From Phocoena phocoena (lineage: Eukaryota > Chordata > Mammalia > Artiodactyla > Phocoenidae), in NCBI RefSeq assembly GCF_963924675.1, contig NC_089221.1, forward strand, positions 10,165,851-10,229,850: 64,000 bases of DNA, read 5' to 3'. The notes under the pieces were generated by a model. That model made no database searches and was not told the origin of the DNA. It saw only the letters and a program-made list of their open reading frames with translations. A program made the position numbers and the translations under genes. Every line of letters starts with the position of its first letter. Within the stretch, counting starts at the first letter, position 1. This document shows, in pieces, positions 11,613 through 24,954 of this stretch.

Positions 11613-12949
11613 ATGTTGTATTTTCACTTTTTTTTCCTTATTATAAGACTGACCTGTTGAGCATTAAATTTAAGATATTGTTAAATTACAGTTTTGCTTT
11701 GTTTATTTAAATATTCATTTATTCCCTCCAGTGCTTATATAATGAATGGCATCTTTATACAAATTGTCTGGATAACTAATTGTCATAATTCATACATTTC
11801 CACAGCAATGTCACAGCCCTCCATTCAAGAATAAGTGATCCTGAAACTGTGGAGAAACATTTAGGTGAATTTTTCATTTCTTTAACATCAATTTATTTCA
11901 GTAAAATAATACTGGAAATATATATGTAACTTATTTACACAAGTACATATCACTTAGTGAAATTCGTATATGCATATATATTATATGTGTATATATATAC
12001 ATACACATATATATGTGGGTATGTGTGTATATATATATATATATACACATATCATGACCTTCAGTTAATAGGGGAAACGTCCAAAAGAGTTGACTTATAC
12101 ACAATGCACATTTTTCAATTTACACCATATATCAAGGTTCCCCTAATGTTTATAAAATTTGTAAATAATTTTCTCTGCATTAGTTTGTGTTTTTCATATT
12201 TTTCTTGGTAGTCTATAATGTCTCTCAAACTGAAAACTCAATTCCTGTTTCTACTTTGGAAATACTCAGCAATTTAGTATGTGATATACTTTCTGCCACT
12301 TTGGAAACCAGTATACTCGGTTTGGACTTCTGTACTTTTTCCTTTGGGTCCTACATGATCTGTCACCTACTCTATCTTTTTAACAAGTTTTCCCACATTC
12401 TCCAGTTGTGTCAGGACTTTACCTCCTATTTCACTGATTTAATTTCCCATTCTGTGTCACTTTAATAATTTCTACAGTAGTTTTCTTTCTCTGGTGTTTT
12501 TTATTTTTTTTTTATCCCATATTGTTTTGCTTTACCGCATGTTTTACTCTTTTATCTCTTGGAGTAAAGATCTGGATTCTTTGCTGGTTTCGATGTCTTT
12601 ATTTTGTGGCAGAATTTCATAGCTTAGAGTTCATTTCTTCACTTTTACTGCCCCCCACCTTTGAGGTGTTATGTGTGTTTTCAAAACATTTAATCATCCA
12701 ACATTGCTTTTTATGAACTTCTACTCCCCCTTTAAGTTATATTATTTTCAATGCGCTTATTTTCTTTCAGGCAATTTATAGACATTTACATAGAATTTAA
12801 TGGGAGAAGATATGAGATGTTACTGTACCTCTACTAGGAAATATCCCCCCTTTTTCTGTCCAAATCTAAAGAAGGGGCTGTTTAATGTTGCATATGTGTT
12901 AGCAACACTTTATAATGAAACAATGTTTTAACAGTATAGATAGTACTGT
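11613..12949. other. Unassigned AT-rich DNA
   Basis: Contains an (AT)/(GT) complex repeat at 11966-12052. Short plus-strand open frames at 11957-12716 have low-complexity, hydrophobic translations without recognisable similarity, as AT-rich noise often does. Confidence 0.5.
11966..12052. repeat. Compound (AT)n/(GT)n microsatellite
   Basis: Alternating purine-pyrimidine tract with TATATA blocks and interspersed TGTG/CACA steps. It contains several self-complementary segments. Confidence 0.9.
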
Positions 12950-13276
12950 AATGCCATTTGCAGCAATACCAACAGACCTGGAGATTATCATACTAAGTGA
13001 AGTAAGTCAGAAAGAGAAAGACAAATACCATATGATATCACTCACAGGTGGAATATAAAATATGGCAGCACACGTGAACTTATCTATGAAACAGAAACAG
13101 ATTCACAGACACAGAGAAAAGACTTCTGGCTGTCAAAGGGCAGGGATGGGAGAGGGATGGATTGGGAGTTTGGGACTAGCAGATGCAAACTATTATATAT
13201 AGAATGGATAACAAAGCTCCTACTGTATAGCACAGAGAACTACACTCAGTGTCCTGTAATAAACTATAATGGAAAA

Positions 13277-13328
<52 letters not shown>

Positions 13329-13408
13329 CAGAATCACTTTGCTGTACACCAGAAACTAACACGTTATAAATCAACTATACTTCAATCAAATAAATTTAAA
13401 AAAAAAAG
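12950..13408 (+). mobile_element. Young L1 3' end (5'-truncated)
   Basis: Begins in the last part of ORF2 ('gagattatcatactaagtga', 'gaagtaagtcagaaagag') and continues through the artiodactyl-type 3' UTR: 'tcctactgtatagcacagag', 'cactttgctgtacacc' and 'taaatcaactatacttcaat', then an A-rich tail. A long (AT)n block has expanded inside the 3' UTR at 13279-13327. Confidence 0.9.
13279..13327. repeat. (AT)n microsatellite inside L1 3' UTR
   Basis: About 24 uninterrupted AT units located where the L1 3' UTR normally has 'gaatatgaaaaagaatgtata'. It is likely an expansion of the L1's own short AT-rich seed. Confidence 0.95.
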
Positions 13409-13419
13409 AAAATGAGCTG

Positions 13420-13530
13420 GAAAAGTTTATGTAATTTACTCAAAGTCATACTACAAACAAACAGCAAAGCAGGGATTCAGACTCATGTCAAGATACTGCA
13501 TGAATTTTTTACTACACCAAACTCCCTCTG
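13420..13530 (-). repeat. MIR-like fossil
   Basis: Inverted MIR core: 'atgtaatttactcaaagtca', then 'agcaaagcagggattcagac' and 'actacaccaaactccct'. Diverged. Confidence 0.55.
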
Positions 13531-13574
13531 AAATTATTTCAAGGAGGAACAGACTAGGGTGGTAGAGCTGGATA

Positions 13575-13775
13575 TTACAGAATCTTAGACTGGCTGCGCA
13601 CCCAGCTACTTACTATGTCAAGTGAATTAATTTCTCTTAACTTCAATAATATTTTCCCCAAAATGTAAGTGATAATATATCCACTTCATGGGTCACTGAA
13701 GCAACTAAATGAAATAAAGTATTTGAAAAGGACTGATACATTATAGATGTTGAGTAAATGTTGTTGAATGGAATT
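13575..13775 (+). repeat. MIR-like fossil
   Basis: Forward MIR order: 'cagctacttactatgtca', 'ttaatttctcttaacttc', 'aaaatgtaagtgataatat', 'ccacttcatgggtcactgaa' and 'gttgagtaaatgttgttgaa'. It is adjacent to, and oppositely oriented from, the MIR-like piece just upstream. Confidence 0.62.
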
Positions 13776-15379
13776 TAAACCTTCAAATAATTACTCACAT
13801 TACAGAGTATCAGTTTGGGCTTTCCCTATGTAACCACCTATTAGCAGGTATAAAACTGCTGAGAAGAGCTGAAGACAAAGATGATTCAATATGGTACGGC
13901 ATAAAGATAGCTGGGCCCCTAGCACTGAATATTAATATTGTCTGTGTGATTCAAAATGCTTAATGACATAAACACATGGAGACATACACTTCAAATTTCT
14001 AAATAGACATGATATACTCAGTACTGTAGTCATGGAATCACATAATACATATTAAGAATGTTATTGACTCTGACAATCTAATTAGCTGAATTGTCAAGCT
14101 GACAGAATAAATTCCTTAATTTATTCATCCATGCTTCGGATATTTGTTGTGGTCCAGGAATTCCGCTGGGTACCCATTACAGTGAAAAAAAATGGCCTAC
14201 CCTTCAGTCGGCTAAAAAAGATTTTATAATTATTATCATTTGACTCTTCTTCAATATATGAAACAATGATTGATAAAAATGGAATCAACTGAGATAATCA
14301 GGCAGCAAGAGTATCTTTTAGCAGAATAACAGCATTTTGTCATAATCAGCTAAGGGGATACCTGAAGATTCTTCTTTAAAATTGAGTATTATATTTAAAG
14401 CCCAAAGATACAGTAGTAGATACTTTATGATATTTATAAATAATAAAATACATTTTGTACTTCCCTTCTCGTACTTTTAGGACTTCCAGAAAATACTGTT
14501 GCTGAGTCCAGTAGCATGCTAATTACCTAATGAGGACCTGCAGACAGAGTTTCCTTACCGTTCTTCAGGAGCGTGTTCTTTGCATCTATCAGTGCTGAAA
14601 GAAAGAAGGTATTTAAGAAGCTAATTTCCCGCAGGAATGATATATGGTTTCCACAGTTCCGGGGGTGTTCTTCCACAATTTTCTTTTACAATTTTATCTT
14701 CCAAAACGAATACATTCTTGTGCTGTTGTTGTTCCAAGTTAAACAGCACACTGGCAAAATGCCTGATAGGTGCTAGTTAAGCACGGGCGCTTTTGTGTAA
14801 GTTACACAGTGGTTTTGTTTTCTGAGCCAATACAGAACAAATGTAATAATGAGCAAACTCTTACCTAGGGTGAGTAACAGTGATAGCTGTGTTTACAAAG
14901 TACAAAACATTGAATTGATGACACAGTTGCTTTTGGATCTCTCTTAACTCACATCTGGTTTTGGCTCTGTGTTTAATAAAGAAACCTGGGCTTTCACTCA
15001 GTTGTGAATAACCTAATTTGAGTAGGCACAGAGATGTGTAAAGTCAGCACTGGCTTTTTCTTACCTATGATAATTCAGCAATTATCATTTCCATTTTTTG
15101 CAGTGCTGCTGGGGGGACACTGTATCTAACAGCATTTGAAATGAGAATGGCTAGAACATTCCAGGTATATAACTGGGGAATCTCCATAGGCAGCAATTGT
15201 TTTTTGTGTGTGAGTTTTTTTTTTTTTTTTTGGTGTTTGTATCTGCTTCTATACCCTTGGCTATACTGTATTACTTAGAACTGGACCTTTTAACTGCATG
15301 AACATAAAGCTAGCACTTTTCTTTTGTCAAAGTTAAAAGTAATCCTATGATATCAAATCACTAAACAATAACCAGTTAT
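13776..15379. other. Unassigned non-coding DNA
   Basis: No confident repeat or exon. Weak L2-like wording occurs near 14120-14170, and there are T-runs near 15216-15230. Confidence 0.5.
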
Positions 15380-15892
15380 TTTAAGTTTTTACAATGTTAG
15401 TTTCAGATGTACAGCACAGTGATTCAGTTATAAATATACATATATATATGAACATATATATGTATACGTTCTTTTATATACTCAAAATACATATTTGGGC
15501 TTCCCTGGTGGCGCAATGGTTGAGAGTCTGCCTGCCGATGCAGGGGACACGGGTTCGTGCCCCGGTCCAGGAAGATCCCACATGCCGCGGAGCGGCTGGG
15601 CCCGTGAGCCATGGCCGCTGAGCCTGCGCGTCCGGAGCCTGTGCTCCGCAACGGGAGAGGCCACAACAGTGAGAGGCCTACATACCGCAAAAAAAAAACA
15701 AAAAAAGAATATTCAGATTCTTTTCCCTCATAGGTCATTTAAAAATACTGAGTATTGTTCCCTGTGCTATATAGTAGGTCCTTGTTGGTTATCTATTTTA
15801 TATATAGGAGTGTGTATATGTTAATCCCAAACTCCTAATTTATCCTCCACCCCCCTTTCCCCTTTGGTAACCATAAGTTTGTTTTCTATAGA
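15380..15892 (-). mobile_element. L1 3' end, reverse strand, split by a SINE
   Basis: Inverted artiodactyl L1 3' UTR: 'ttacaatgttagtttcagat', 'acagcacagtgattcagtta', and after the SINE 'agattcttttccctcatagg', 'gtaggtccttgttggttatc', 'gtgtgtatatgttaatccca' and 'ggtaaccataagtttgtttt'. The CHR SINE at 15497-15707 interrupts it, so the L1 is the older insertion. Confidence 0.88.
15497..15707 (+). mobile_element. CHR-type SINE (short form), nested in L1
   Basis: Complete forward copy from 'gggcttccctggtggcgca' through box-B-like 'gggttcgtgcc' to 'cataccgc' and an A-rich tail. Very low divergence from the other short copies. It lies within the inverted L1 3' UTR. The target duplication is not clear. 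Confidence 0.96.
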
Positions 15893-16284
15893 ATACAAAA
15901 ATATATTTTATAATGAATTTTGAAAAAATAAGCAATTCCATGATTAACTATAGAGTATTTGGAAAATACAGGAAAGGCATAGAAACAAAAATAGTCCTGA
16001 TACTCAAGAGATATTAATGTACTAATGTTCTGATACCCTTTTCCCAAACTCATCTCTATGTCCATATGTGTCTGATACTGGAATCATACTATATAAACAG
16101 CTTTATTTATTGTTTGCTACAGTGCATATACTTTACCAAGAATACAAGTCAAACCCAACTTAACAGTACATAGTAGCTCATTATATGGCTCTCTCTAATT
16201 TATTTAACAATTTCCTACTGTTAGCTATTTGGAAAATTTTACTTATTATTATTAAGTGCATTATAATAAACACTTTATGAAGTG
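15893..16284. other. Unassigned AT-rich DNA
   Basis: No feature recognised. Confidence 0.5.
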
Positions 16285-16660
16285 TATATTCATTCAACTA
16301 ATAACCTTTGAGTACTCTGTATGAACAATGACATAATAAAATCAGTCTTTGCTCTCAAAAACTTACAATCTAGTGTCCTAGACTTCTCTTGAAACACCAA
16401 AGATCAGGGACCTTGACTTAAAAAGAAGGAAGAGAGTATCTTGATGTATAAATAATTTATTAAGAAGGGATGAGTTCACATAGGCTTTTAACCAAATTAA
16501 GAAGTTTCACTTTTCATAGGAAGAAGAGCTGTTAAGAAATTTAACTTTGTGTTTTTGAAAGATTATTTTGGTTCCAATGAGGAAAATGGATCTGAAGTGG
16601 ACAAGATTGAGTAGAACAGGCTGTTGCCACCATCCAATTATGAATGGATGACATAAACTA
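16285..16660 (-). repeat. L2 LINE 3' fragment
   Basis: Inverted L2-type start 'ttcattcaactaataacctt', then 'tttgctctcaaaaacttaca' and a later 'tttgaaagattattttggtt' block in consistent order. Diverged and approximate. Confidence 0.52.
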
Positions 16661-17229
16661 GGGGGCTTTGTGATATTTCAGAGGTGGACTCAATAGGATT
16701 TCTTAGTGATTCAGTAAATGGGGGTAAAAGAAAGATAGGTGCCACCAAACTGAAGGCTAGTGAAATATTAAAGAAATTAACCCTTTTCCTGCCATACATG
16801 ACTCAAACGCAGCTCATTTTCCGGGGTTTTTCAGACTGCCATTGCCTAGTGCCCTTCCAATGGAAGATGTACTTATTACTATTTTATAGGCTATTTCTCT
16901 TACTATTTCAAAGGAAGATCCCAGGACTCGTATAATTTTATACCACTCCTCCTGGAATTCAAAGTTTTATTGCCAGTGTCCACACTTCCCTTTAACTGGT
17001 CCTGCTGTATTGCTATGTTTTTTCTTTTTTCACTCATTTTTTTCTGCTCAAATCAGTTAAAAAAAAAAGTCTTACTAAATTTTAACTGCTGGCATTCATT
17101 CTGAGGATTCATATGAGTTCTCCGTATTTTCAAAGTCTCCACACTTTCTGGAGTAAGATTCGCAAAGACTCTAATCAGGGATATCTAGGAATTTCTAGAT
17201 GCTATTTCAAGTAAAAGCCATGGTTTCTT
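16661..17229. other. Unassigned non-coding DNA
   Basis: An 83-codon plus-strand frame at 16684-16935 has no recognisable domain, and nothing around it supports an exon. Confidence 0.5.
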
Positions 17230-19510
17230 TTAGATAATACATTACACATTAAAACAACGAGATACCACTACCCGTCTATTAGAATGGCTAAAAAATAAGA
17301 ATAAAACTGATAATACCAATTGCTACCAAGGATACAGAACAACTTAACGCTCATTCATTGCTGATGGAGACGTAAAACAGTACAGCCACTTTGGAAGACA
17401 ACTGGCAGCTAAATATAGTTTTACTATAGTATCCAGCAATTACACTCCTAGGTATTTACCCAACTTATTTGAAAACATGTCCAAATTGTCACATTATATA
17501 TGTTAAATACATACATAATAGATATATGTATATCACAATATTACATGTCATTTATACCTCCATAAATTGGGGGAGGGGGTAAGAAACCCTGCATGTGAAT
17601 GTTTTTAGCTTTATTCATTATCAAAACTGGAAGCAACCAAGATTTCCTTCAGTAGGTAAATGGATAAACTGCAGTACATCCACAGAAAATAGAATATTAT
17701 TCAGCAACAAAAAGAAATGAGCTATCATGCTATGAGAAGACATGGATGAATCTTAAATGCCTATTGTTAAACGAAAGAAGCCAATCTGAAAAGGCTACAC
17801 ACTGTATGATTCTAAATATGTGATACTCGGGAAAAGCAAAACTATTGGGATAGTAAACAGATCAGTGGTTGCCAGGGGTTCTGAGGGAGGAAAAAAAGGG
17901 CTGAATAGTGAAGCACAGGAGATATTTTAGGGCAGTGAAAGTATTCAATATGAAACTGTAACGGTGGATACATGACATTATACATTTTCCAAAACCCACT
18001 GAACTTTACAGTACAAGAGTGAAGCTTGATGTATGCAAATTTTAAAAATCATGTAGGAGATCAGGGAATCCAAGAATGGAATGCGGAATGTGACGAAGCA
18101 ATCTGACTGCCTTACAAATGTAGGAAATAATCTCACTGAAGGGGCAGGGGGAAAGAGGTGTGACCTAAGTAACTTCAGAAATGAGGAGTCTGCAAGACTG
18201 AAGGGGAAATAAACTGCTCTAAAGCACTGTCATCTAGTTGATGCTATTTTCCACAGGGGCGCAGGTTAACAGTTCTGCTCCTGCTATCCGTGTAAACTAT
18301 CCGTGAATGACTAAGTAAATGGATGGCAGATGGTTTGAACCAGATTCCTCATATTTAGAGCGGGAAGCTACACATAAACAAGGGTAAGAGGCTAGAATGA
18401 TCCATGTGGTAAGGGAATCGAGTTGCAGACATCACATGGACTCATGGATAGCTTCATACAGATACACACTGTTACACACAGAAACAATTACTGATGGGTG
18501 AGTACACTCACTGTGTATTTGTTGCTCAGTCAGCTGAGAGGGCCTAAAACAAGGACACCCCGGTAGCAGTGAGCACGCCTACCACTCGCGGTTTTTAACA
18601 CCATTCTCCAATAAAAGGAACCAGGGCTCCTTGGAGACATGGCTGATTCTAGGACTGCAATGGAGAAAATAAAGATGAGTTTGGGGCATCTTATGGTGTC
18701 AGAAAGTAAGGAAGTGCTAGTAAAAAAAGATAGGAGTATGTCAAAGAGACGCAGGAACGCCTTTGATCAAAGCTGGAACAATCTGAGCAAGAAAATAAAG
18801 TAATATGGGATTATAACCCAAAGTATAAAATAAATATCCACATGTCCATACTAATAAAGGATTGAATAAATAAATAGAGAATAAAGGCCAAATCTTTCAT
18901 TCAAAAGAATTCCAAATAATTCATATAGATATACCAGCTTCAAAAAGGGTAGAACATAGCTCCCCCTTCCTTGAGTGCGGGCTGCACAATGACTGCAAAG
19001 GAGAAAAGGGTTACTTTACATGAGAGAAATCTGATAGACACTACCTCAGCCAGGTGATTAGGTTAACATCACCAATGGAAAATCACATTCACACGTACAC
19101 TAAGGCTGGTCCACACATGAGAAAACCATCATATTCCAGTAGGAGTCACCCTACAGTGTACCTGGCCAGTACTATTCAAAACTGTCAACATCAACAAAAA
19201 CAAGAGAAAATTGAGAAATACCCACAGGCAAGAGTTATCTAAGTGGTATCCTGGATGGGATCCTGGAATTGAGGAAGGGCAGTAGGTAAAACCTAACGAA
19301 ATCTGAAATAAAGTACAGACTTCAGTTATTAATGATGTATCAACAGCGACTCTTTAGTTGTAATAAGTATGCCATATTAATATAAGAAATGCATAACAGG
19401 GGAAACCAGCTGTCGGACATACAAGAACTCTCTGTATTATCTTAATCAACTTTTCTGTAGAAATAAAACTGTTCTAAAATGTTTTAAAATGTATTTCAAA
19501 AAAAGTATTA
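17230..19510 (+). mobile_element. Old L1M-family element (ORF2 end plus long 3' UTR)
   Basis: The start matches the end of L1 ORF2 ('acaacgagataccactaccc', 'ttagaatggctaaaaaat', 'cagcaattacactcctaggt', 'ggaagcaaccaagatttcc'). It then runs into the ancient-L1 3' UTR with 'tggttgccaggggttctgag', 'gctggaacaatctgagcaag', 'agccaggtgattaggttaac', 'gtatcctggatgggatcctg' and 'aagaactctctgtattatct'. All these blocks are collinear over about 2.3 kb. It is highly diverged with no open frame, as expected of an insertion older than the SINEs. Confidence 0.85.
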
Positions 19511-21299
19511 CACTTTAACAATTTAAAGTGAATAAAAGCAACAGGAACTGATAACCAGAGTCTACATTATACACTGAATACAGAATAGATACCTACAGGA
19601 ATTTTAAAGGATCAAAGATATCTTAATATCTAATTTGTATCGCATATTCAAAATTTGGTTGACAATCTTTTATCACTCCTGTTTATTCATTTCCAGGGTT
19701 CATTTCCAGAATCTGCCATCTACTAGTGTCTTGAGTAAGTTCTTAACACTCTGGATTTTGGTTACCTTATCTCTAACAGGGAGAGTGTAAAAGCACTTAC
19801 TTCATAGGGTGCTGGGGAAATAAAAAGAATATCTATAAACCACTTAAGAGGATACCTATCATAACAAAAAATACTAGTTAGCATTATGATGATGTTTATT
19901 ATCATGAAGTAGTTATCATTACAAATGAACAGCAATTACTCTAAAATTCCATTTTATTAAGTTATCTGTGGGGCAGGGGTGGAATTGCTAGGACAGACAC
20001 CACACTGCTAGTAGCAACTGCCTTTGAGTGGATGGATCACCGGTGATTTTATTTTAATTTATGCTCTTCTGTATTTCTCAAATTGCTAATGAATCTGTAT
20101 TAACTTGTAATAAAAATATTTAAAATTCTGAATCAATTTGATATATTAAGTCAATGCTTATATCATCTCTTTTTAAATGTTATATTATGAAAATAATATA
20201 TTCACATACTTGCATGTTAGATAGTTCAGGAGGATTTATATTGAAAAGCAACTCTTTCCTTTCCCACCTCGTTCTGCATTCATTTCCTCATTTAGTGCTG
20301 GCGACACTAACATTTTTCTATTTGTGCTTCTCCTACGGGTCACTTCCACACCTATAAATTATATCTCATGAATGCTTGTTATATCTAATTAGACATTGTC
20401 TTTTGACTTCCTACTTTAATATAGGAGAATTTAGCTCATTTAAACCATCCCTACTCTTGTCTGCTTCCCAATTTTTGTGCTTAGATCTTTAAGTTCCTGT
20501 ATTGGTTAGGTTTTTAAATTTAAATAATATTCATAAGCCTCTATTTCTTTTGACACCAATGTTCCCCAGTATTACTTCAGCAATTATGGTACCAAGGTCA
20601 CCAAGGCCAGAGAAATGAGAGTATATAACATACAGTTCAGAGCTGTGATCTACGTGGTAGAATTTATTGGAAATCCAAGAAAACATAGACTTAATCTCGA
20701 ACATTACTTTAGAATTTTCACTTTGTCACTGCTATAGATTTGTGTGTGCAAAGCCAACCATAACACACTGCACATTTCCCCTTGGTACTTTGTCTGTAAT
20801 TTACATGTACTGAGACCTATGAATGGAGACATCCCAGTTATGTCCGCATGTTCCACAGGCTTACTTAACCAAAAGGAAATGCATGCCATGGGTTTTCTAT
20901 CAAATATATATTAAAACAGCCATTATTATTAGAACCGCTAAGCTGATACATTAACTGGTATCATTCATGATTCTAAATTATGTGCTGTTTTCTACAGTGG
21001 TTCTCACCCTTATTTTTCACTTTGATGCAAAGCAAAAACAGGAAATATTCCACCAGTAATACTGGTTCCTTACAACAGAAATTCTCATCAGATGTAGGCT
21101 GCCAGGACATATCAGAATTTGGATGGACGGCATGAGCACTGTAGTTTGAAAATGAATCCCACTTCCCTGTCCAAAGAGGTTCTAGAAGCCTGTGGCCACC
21201 TCCCTCCTTCTCCCCTACTCCACCAAACCACAATAAACACCATAGATTTGAAATATAATGTGCAGACTTACAGTCACTGGAGCATAACTAAAGACACTT
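19511..21299. other. Mostly unassigned DNA with one MIR-like fossil
   Basis: Apart from the MIR-like segment listed separately, there is AT-rich sequence with scattered short open frames and no recognised family. A segment at 19970-20120 ends in an old-repeat-like 'cttctgtatttctcaaattg' but could not be named. Confidence 0.45.
19675..19890 (+). repeat. MIR-like SINE fossil
   Basis: Forward MIR order: 'atctgccatctactagtgtc', 'gagtaagttcttaacactct', 'ttaccttatctctaacaggg', 'cttacttcatagggtgctgg' and 'actagttagcattatgatga'. Confidence 0.68.
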
Positions 21300-21475
21300 C
21301 ATCCACTTATGGGCAAATGTTTAATCAACACCCACCACCTGGCAGGCCACATGCTCAGAACTGAGAAGCCCTCTCCCCATAACACAGAAACAACCACACT
21401 CAGAGCTTGTGGCCTAGAGCAGGGTACAGAGATATAAACAGGCAATAACGATGCAGCTCAGCAAGTACTAAGATC
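21300..21475 (-). repeat. L2 LINE 3' fragment
   Basis: Inverted L2 3' end order: 'caacacccaccacctggca', 'ctcagagcttgtggcctaga' and 'acagagatataaacaggcaa'. Confidence 0.6.
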
Positions 21476-23053
21476 AATCGTTACTTAACCTAAACCTAAC
21501 CTCCACTGGGAATTCTTTAATTTAGAATCAGATCCTCTCAGGGCTTTTCTGTACCTCTGGGCTTTCGAGCAGTTTCATGCCAACTTTTTGTGGTGCTTTT
21601 TATAGCTGTCAGAAGCTGATTTCTGTTACAACTAGATGGCTTATATTTTAATATCTTTCCCTTCTAGTTCACCACCTTGGATTCACCAGCATCCAGTTAT
21701 TTCATCTATGACAGGCACTGAGGCTAAGGAAATAGAAATCAGTCATTCAGTGCAGAACTAGCAATAGAGACCAACATGTCTGTATCTTCCTAGATGTAGC
21801 AACCCTTCTCTATCCTGATCATGACCCCAACAATTTTTCAGTAAAAAAAAAAAAATTATTAACCTTCATCTTTTACAGGCTCCTCAGCTGGTTATCTGGA
21901 TCCTTGGAATCACATGTGTTCCCATGTTCAAATTCTTTTGGACTGAGAAAGCTGCATCTACCATTTTTAGTTAACACCCCCAGCAGGGTCCGGGACAGTA
22001 CTCATCAACAAACATGTTGACATTTCTTAGACAAAAATATGAGTACTCACAATAAGTGGGATAAACAATGATTATGTATAACTGTGCATCTGTCCAGGTT
22101 GACGTTGCCCCAATGGCTTTTCCATGAACACGTGAAAGAGCTCTTAGTTTTCCAAGCCTTCTGCATCTCCAAATCGTGGGTAAGGCATCAAATACTTGCA
22201 CTGGCCACACTATCTGGCCCCCAATCAAACACGTCAAATCTGATACTGAGATTTCATCTTTAAAATGATTTTATCCTCCTTTAGTTATTTATTCCAATCC
22301 ATCAGAACATGTTTTAAAAACATTTCAGCAAAACAGATTTGTACTGAAATACAAAGCATATTTTCATCTCAATATTCATGTGACCACAAGCTCAGTGGTT
22401 ATAAATAACTTTCATTATATGTATTATTATAAAAGATTTTGGAAGTGGAAACGAGAGTACTGACAACTACCAATAAGACATCCAAGGAGATACTAATGAA
22501 ATTAAATTGAGCTACTTAGGTCCAAGTCCAATAAGAAGGGAAGGCTGCCAGAATTATCAACAACAAAGCTGCTGGGGGCTACTTTAATCTGTGGGTAAAA
22601 TGGAAGTGGAGGGTTCCCAGAATTTACCTCCCTGGGAATGGTGCTGGTTGAGCATCGAGCTAAATTCTAAATGTGTGTGCAAAACATGAAAGCATAAACA
22701 TTTCTGCAATGAGGATGGGGGATCTGGATGTTTTCATAATCAGGTTTTCAACTATGGCAACCTTATTGTAAGCCTCTCAGCACGAATGAATTCTAAATGG
22801 GCTACCCATTATTCTAGTATTCCACGGAATTACACCACTCAAAGTGATGTAAAGCCATGCATGACATAATAGAACACAAAAGATGAATTTTGAGAGGTAT
22901 AAAACTTCAAGTTCAAAAAGTATATGCGTGTCACAGTAAGTTGGCAGGACCCTAACTTAGTCATCTTTTCTTAGATTATATACTGGGAAGCTTATTTCAA
23001 AAATCAAGGAACATGCACACAATTTCATTACCCAACTCTGAATTTACTCACCT
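21476..23053. other. Unassigned non-coding DNA
   Basis: About 1.6 kb without a recognised family. A-run at 21842-21854. An 88-codon minus frame (21971-22237) has no recognisable domain. Confidence 0.5.
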
Positions 23054-23065
23054 CCATGGGATACC

Positions 23066-23112
23066 TTTTTTATTTTATTTTATTTTATTTTATTTTATTT
23101 TATTTTATTTAT
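23066..23112. repeat. (TTTTA)n pentanucleotide tract at SINE tail
   Basis: About eight TTTTA units, the inverted A-rich tail of the adjacent SINE. This is a common route to pentanucleotide microsatellites. Confidence 0.93.
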
Positions 23113-23373
23113 GGCTGTGTTGGGTCTTCGTTTCTGTGCGAGGGCTTTCTCTAGTTGCAGCAAGTCGGGGCCACTCTTCATCGCGGTGTGCGGGCCTCTC
23201 ACTATCATGGCCTCTCTTGTTGCGGAGCACAGGCTCCAGACGCGCAGGCTCAGTAATTGTGGCTCACGGGCCTAGGTGCTCTGCGGCACGTGGGATCTTC
23301 CCAGACTAGGGCTCGAACCCGTGTCCCCTGCACTGGCAGGCAGATTCTCAACCACGGCACCACCAGGGAAGCC
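23069..23373 (-). mobile_element. CHR-type SINE (long form) with 15-bp target duplication
   Basis: Inverted long-form CHR SINE. The inverted head ends 'accaccagggaagcccc' and the far end carries 'tggctgtgttgggtcttcg' before a (TTTTA)n tail. The 15-bp duplication 'ccatgggataccttt' is present at 23054-23068 and 23374-23388 without change. Confidence 0.95.
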
Positions 23374-23599
23374 CCATGGGATACCTTTAAAGCATGAATG
23401 TAGCAAATGGTAAAGAAAGAGTGAGCCTTAGAAGAAATTCTTCCGTTGTGGCACACAAAGGAATAACTCAGTGAGAGCAAACTCCCAGGTCTCCAAAATT
23501 AGGTGATACTTCCTCATCATCACCAAATATTGATTTATCACTAGGTGTACACAGAGACAAGGTAAAGCTCTTATTTTACACCAAGATAAAGGAATGGGT

Positions 23600-23830
23600 C
23601 ACAGCTCATAGAAGGCTCACAATTTAGCTGAGGAGAACCAGAAAAACAACTGTGAACAACAATCAATGGTATCTTTTGTCAAATGCATGGTGCAATCAAT
23701 AATAGTTAAATGGTGCAAGGTATGAGGGAAGTCGCTGGTACCCTATCAGGAAAAGTTTCTCTTTCAGGAGGGAGGACTTGGACCAGTTCTCAATGGAAGA
23801 GTAGAACGTAAGAAACACTATCAGCTATAA
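23600..23830 (-). repeat. L2 LINE 3' fragment
   Basis: Inverted L2-like 'gctcacaatttagctgagga', 'aacaactgtgaacaacaatc', 'aggtatgagggaagtcgctg' and 'ctttcaggagggaggacttg' in expected order. Confidence 0.55.
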
Positions 23831-24954
23831 ATGAGGCATCAATGATCCAGTATATGTACCAAAGAAAATGTCAGTCTCTGAAGCAAAAGCATGGAACCTG
23901 ACAGTACTCTATGTTTCAAATACTGAAAAAACCATATGCCCAGAAAAACTTGGCATCCTAAATATAAGAACTAAATTTAAGGCCATATGTACCCAAGTTG
24001 AATTTCATATTCTTGAATCTATGAAATATTTCCATATAATATGCTGTTTTTTATATTAAAAATCCATATCTGGTATACAGCACAGTGATTTTAAAGGGTG
24101 TTAGGTACATTTCCTGAGCATTTGCTGAAGTTGCCATCTGAGCTATCATGTTAATTGGAGTTAAATTGCTAAGATTATGACATAAGCTTAAAAAGCAATT
24201 AACAATAACCATGACACTGATGATGAAAAAGAAGAAAGGCCTTCATTAAGGACGGTTGTAGAGTTTGGGATGATAATCATAATTTTTTAGAGGGTTTACT
24301 ACAGCAAATTAATTTTTTAGCTTAATTTTGAAAAGCAATCTGATAAATTATAAGAAATGTCAAACCACTGCCTGAAGCAATGTTTTGAAAATTAAACGTG
24401 CATTGCATTAAATTTTTGAATGTGGATTAGTACTTTTAACAAATGTTGATTTCTAAATTAAAAATGAGCATATTTTCCACTCACTGTAAAATGTAAGTTG
24501 CAATTACGTCAACTGTGTTGTGTTAGAAAAACCATTAATGTAAAAAACAACTTTGTTTCTAATGTTTTTTATAAGGCATGATTGTAATTTAAAGAGCAAC
24601 CAAATTACCTGAGTGTGTTTGTGGGTGTATGTGTGTATACACGTATGCTATTGATTAAAATGAAAAACAATGAACCTCTTAAATCAGCTAATTAAGTACT
24701 GTCATATCATTTTAAATGTGAGCTTAAAATCCTAGGGTAAATTAATCAATACTTGGAGTCAGTAGGTAAGGACCTATTTTTAAAGAAAGACATAGTTTGT
24801 GACATACAATGGTGAAAACAGTTCGTATATTGGTATCCATAATACTACCCTTTATACGGATCAGATATGTTCATTATACTTTAAGCCTTAAGAAATTATC
24901 TTAAAAATGAAAATTTTGTATTCAAAAAACATTAGAAATATATGAGGATTTTAC
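23831..24954. other. Unassigned AT-rich DNA
   Basis: About 1.1 kb with no recognised repeat or exon. A degenerate GT run occurs near 24613-24645. Confidence 0.5.

Noticed and set aside
11217..11660. 147-codon plus-strand frame
   Set aside because: Antisense to a MaLR LTR.
15509..15570. tRNA-like A and B box sequence (also in every other SINE copy)
   Set aside because: It is the tRNA-derived head of the CHR SINE. It lacks a full cloverleaf and is followed by SINE body and A-tail, so it is not a tRNA gene.
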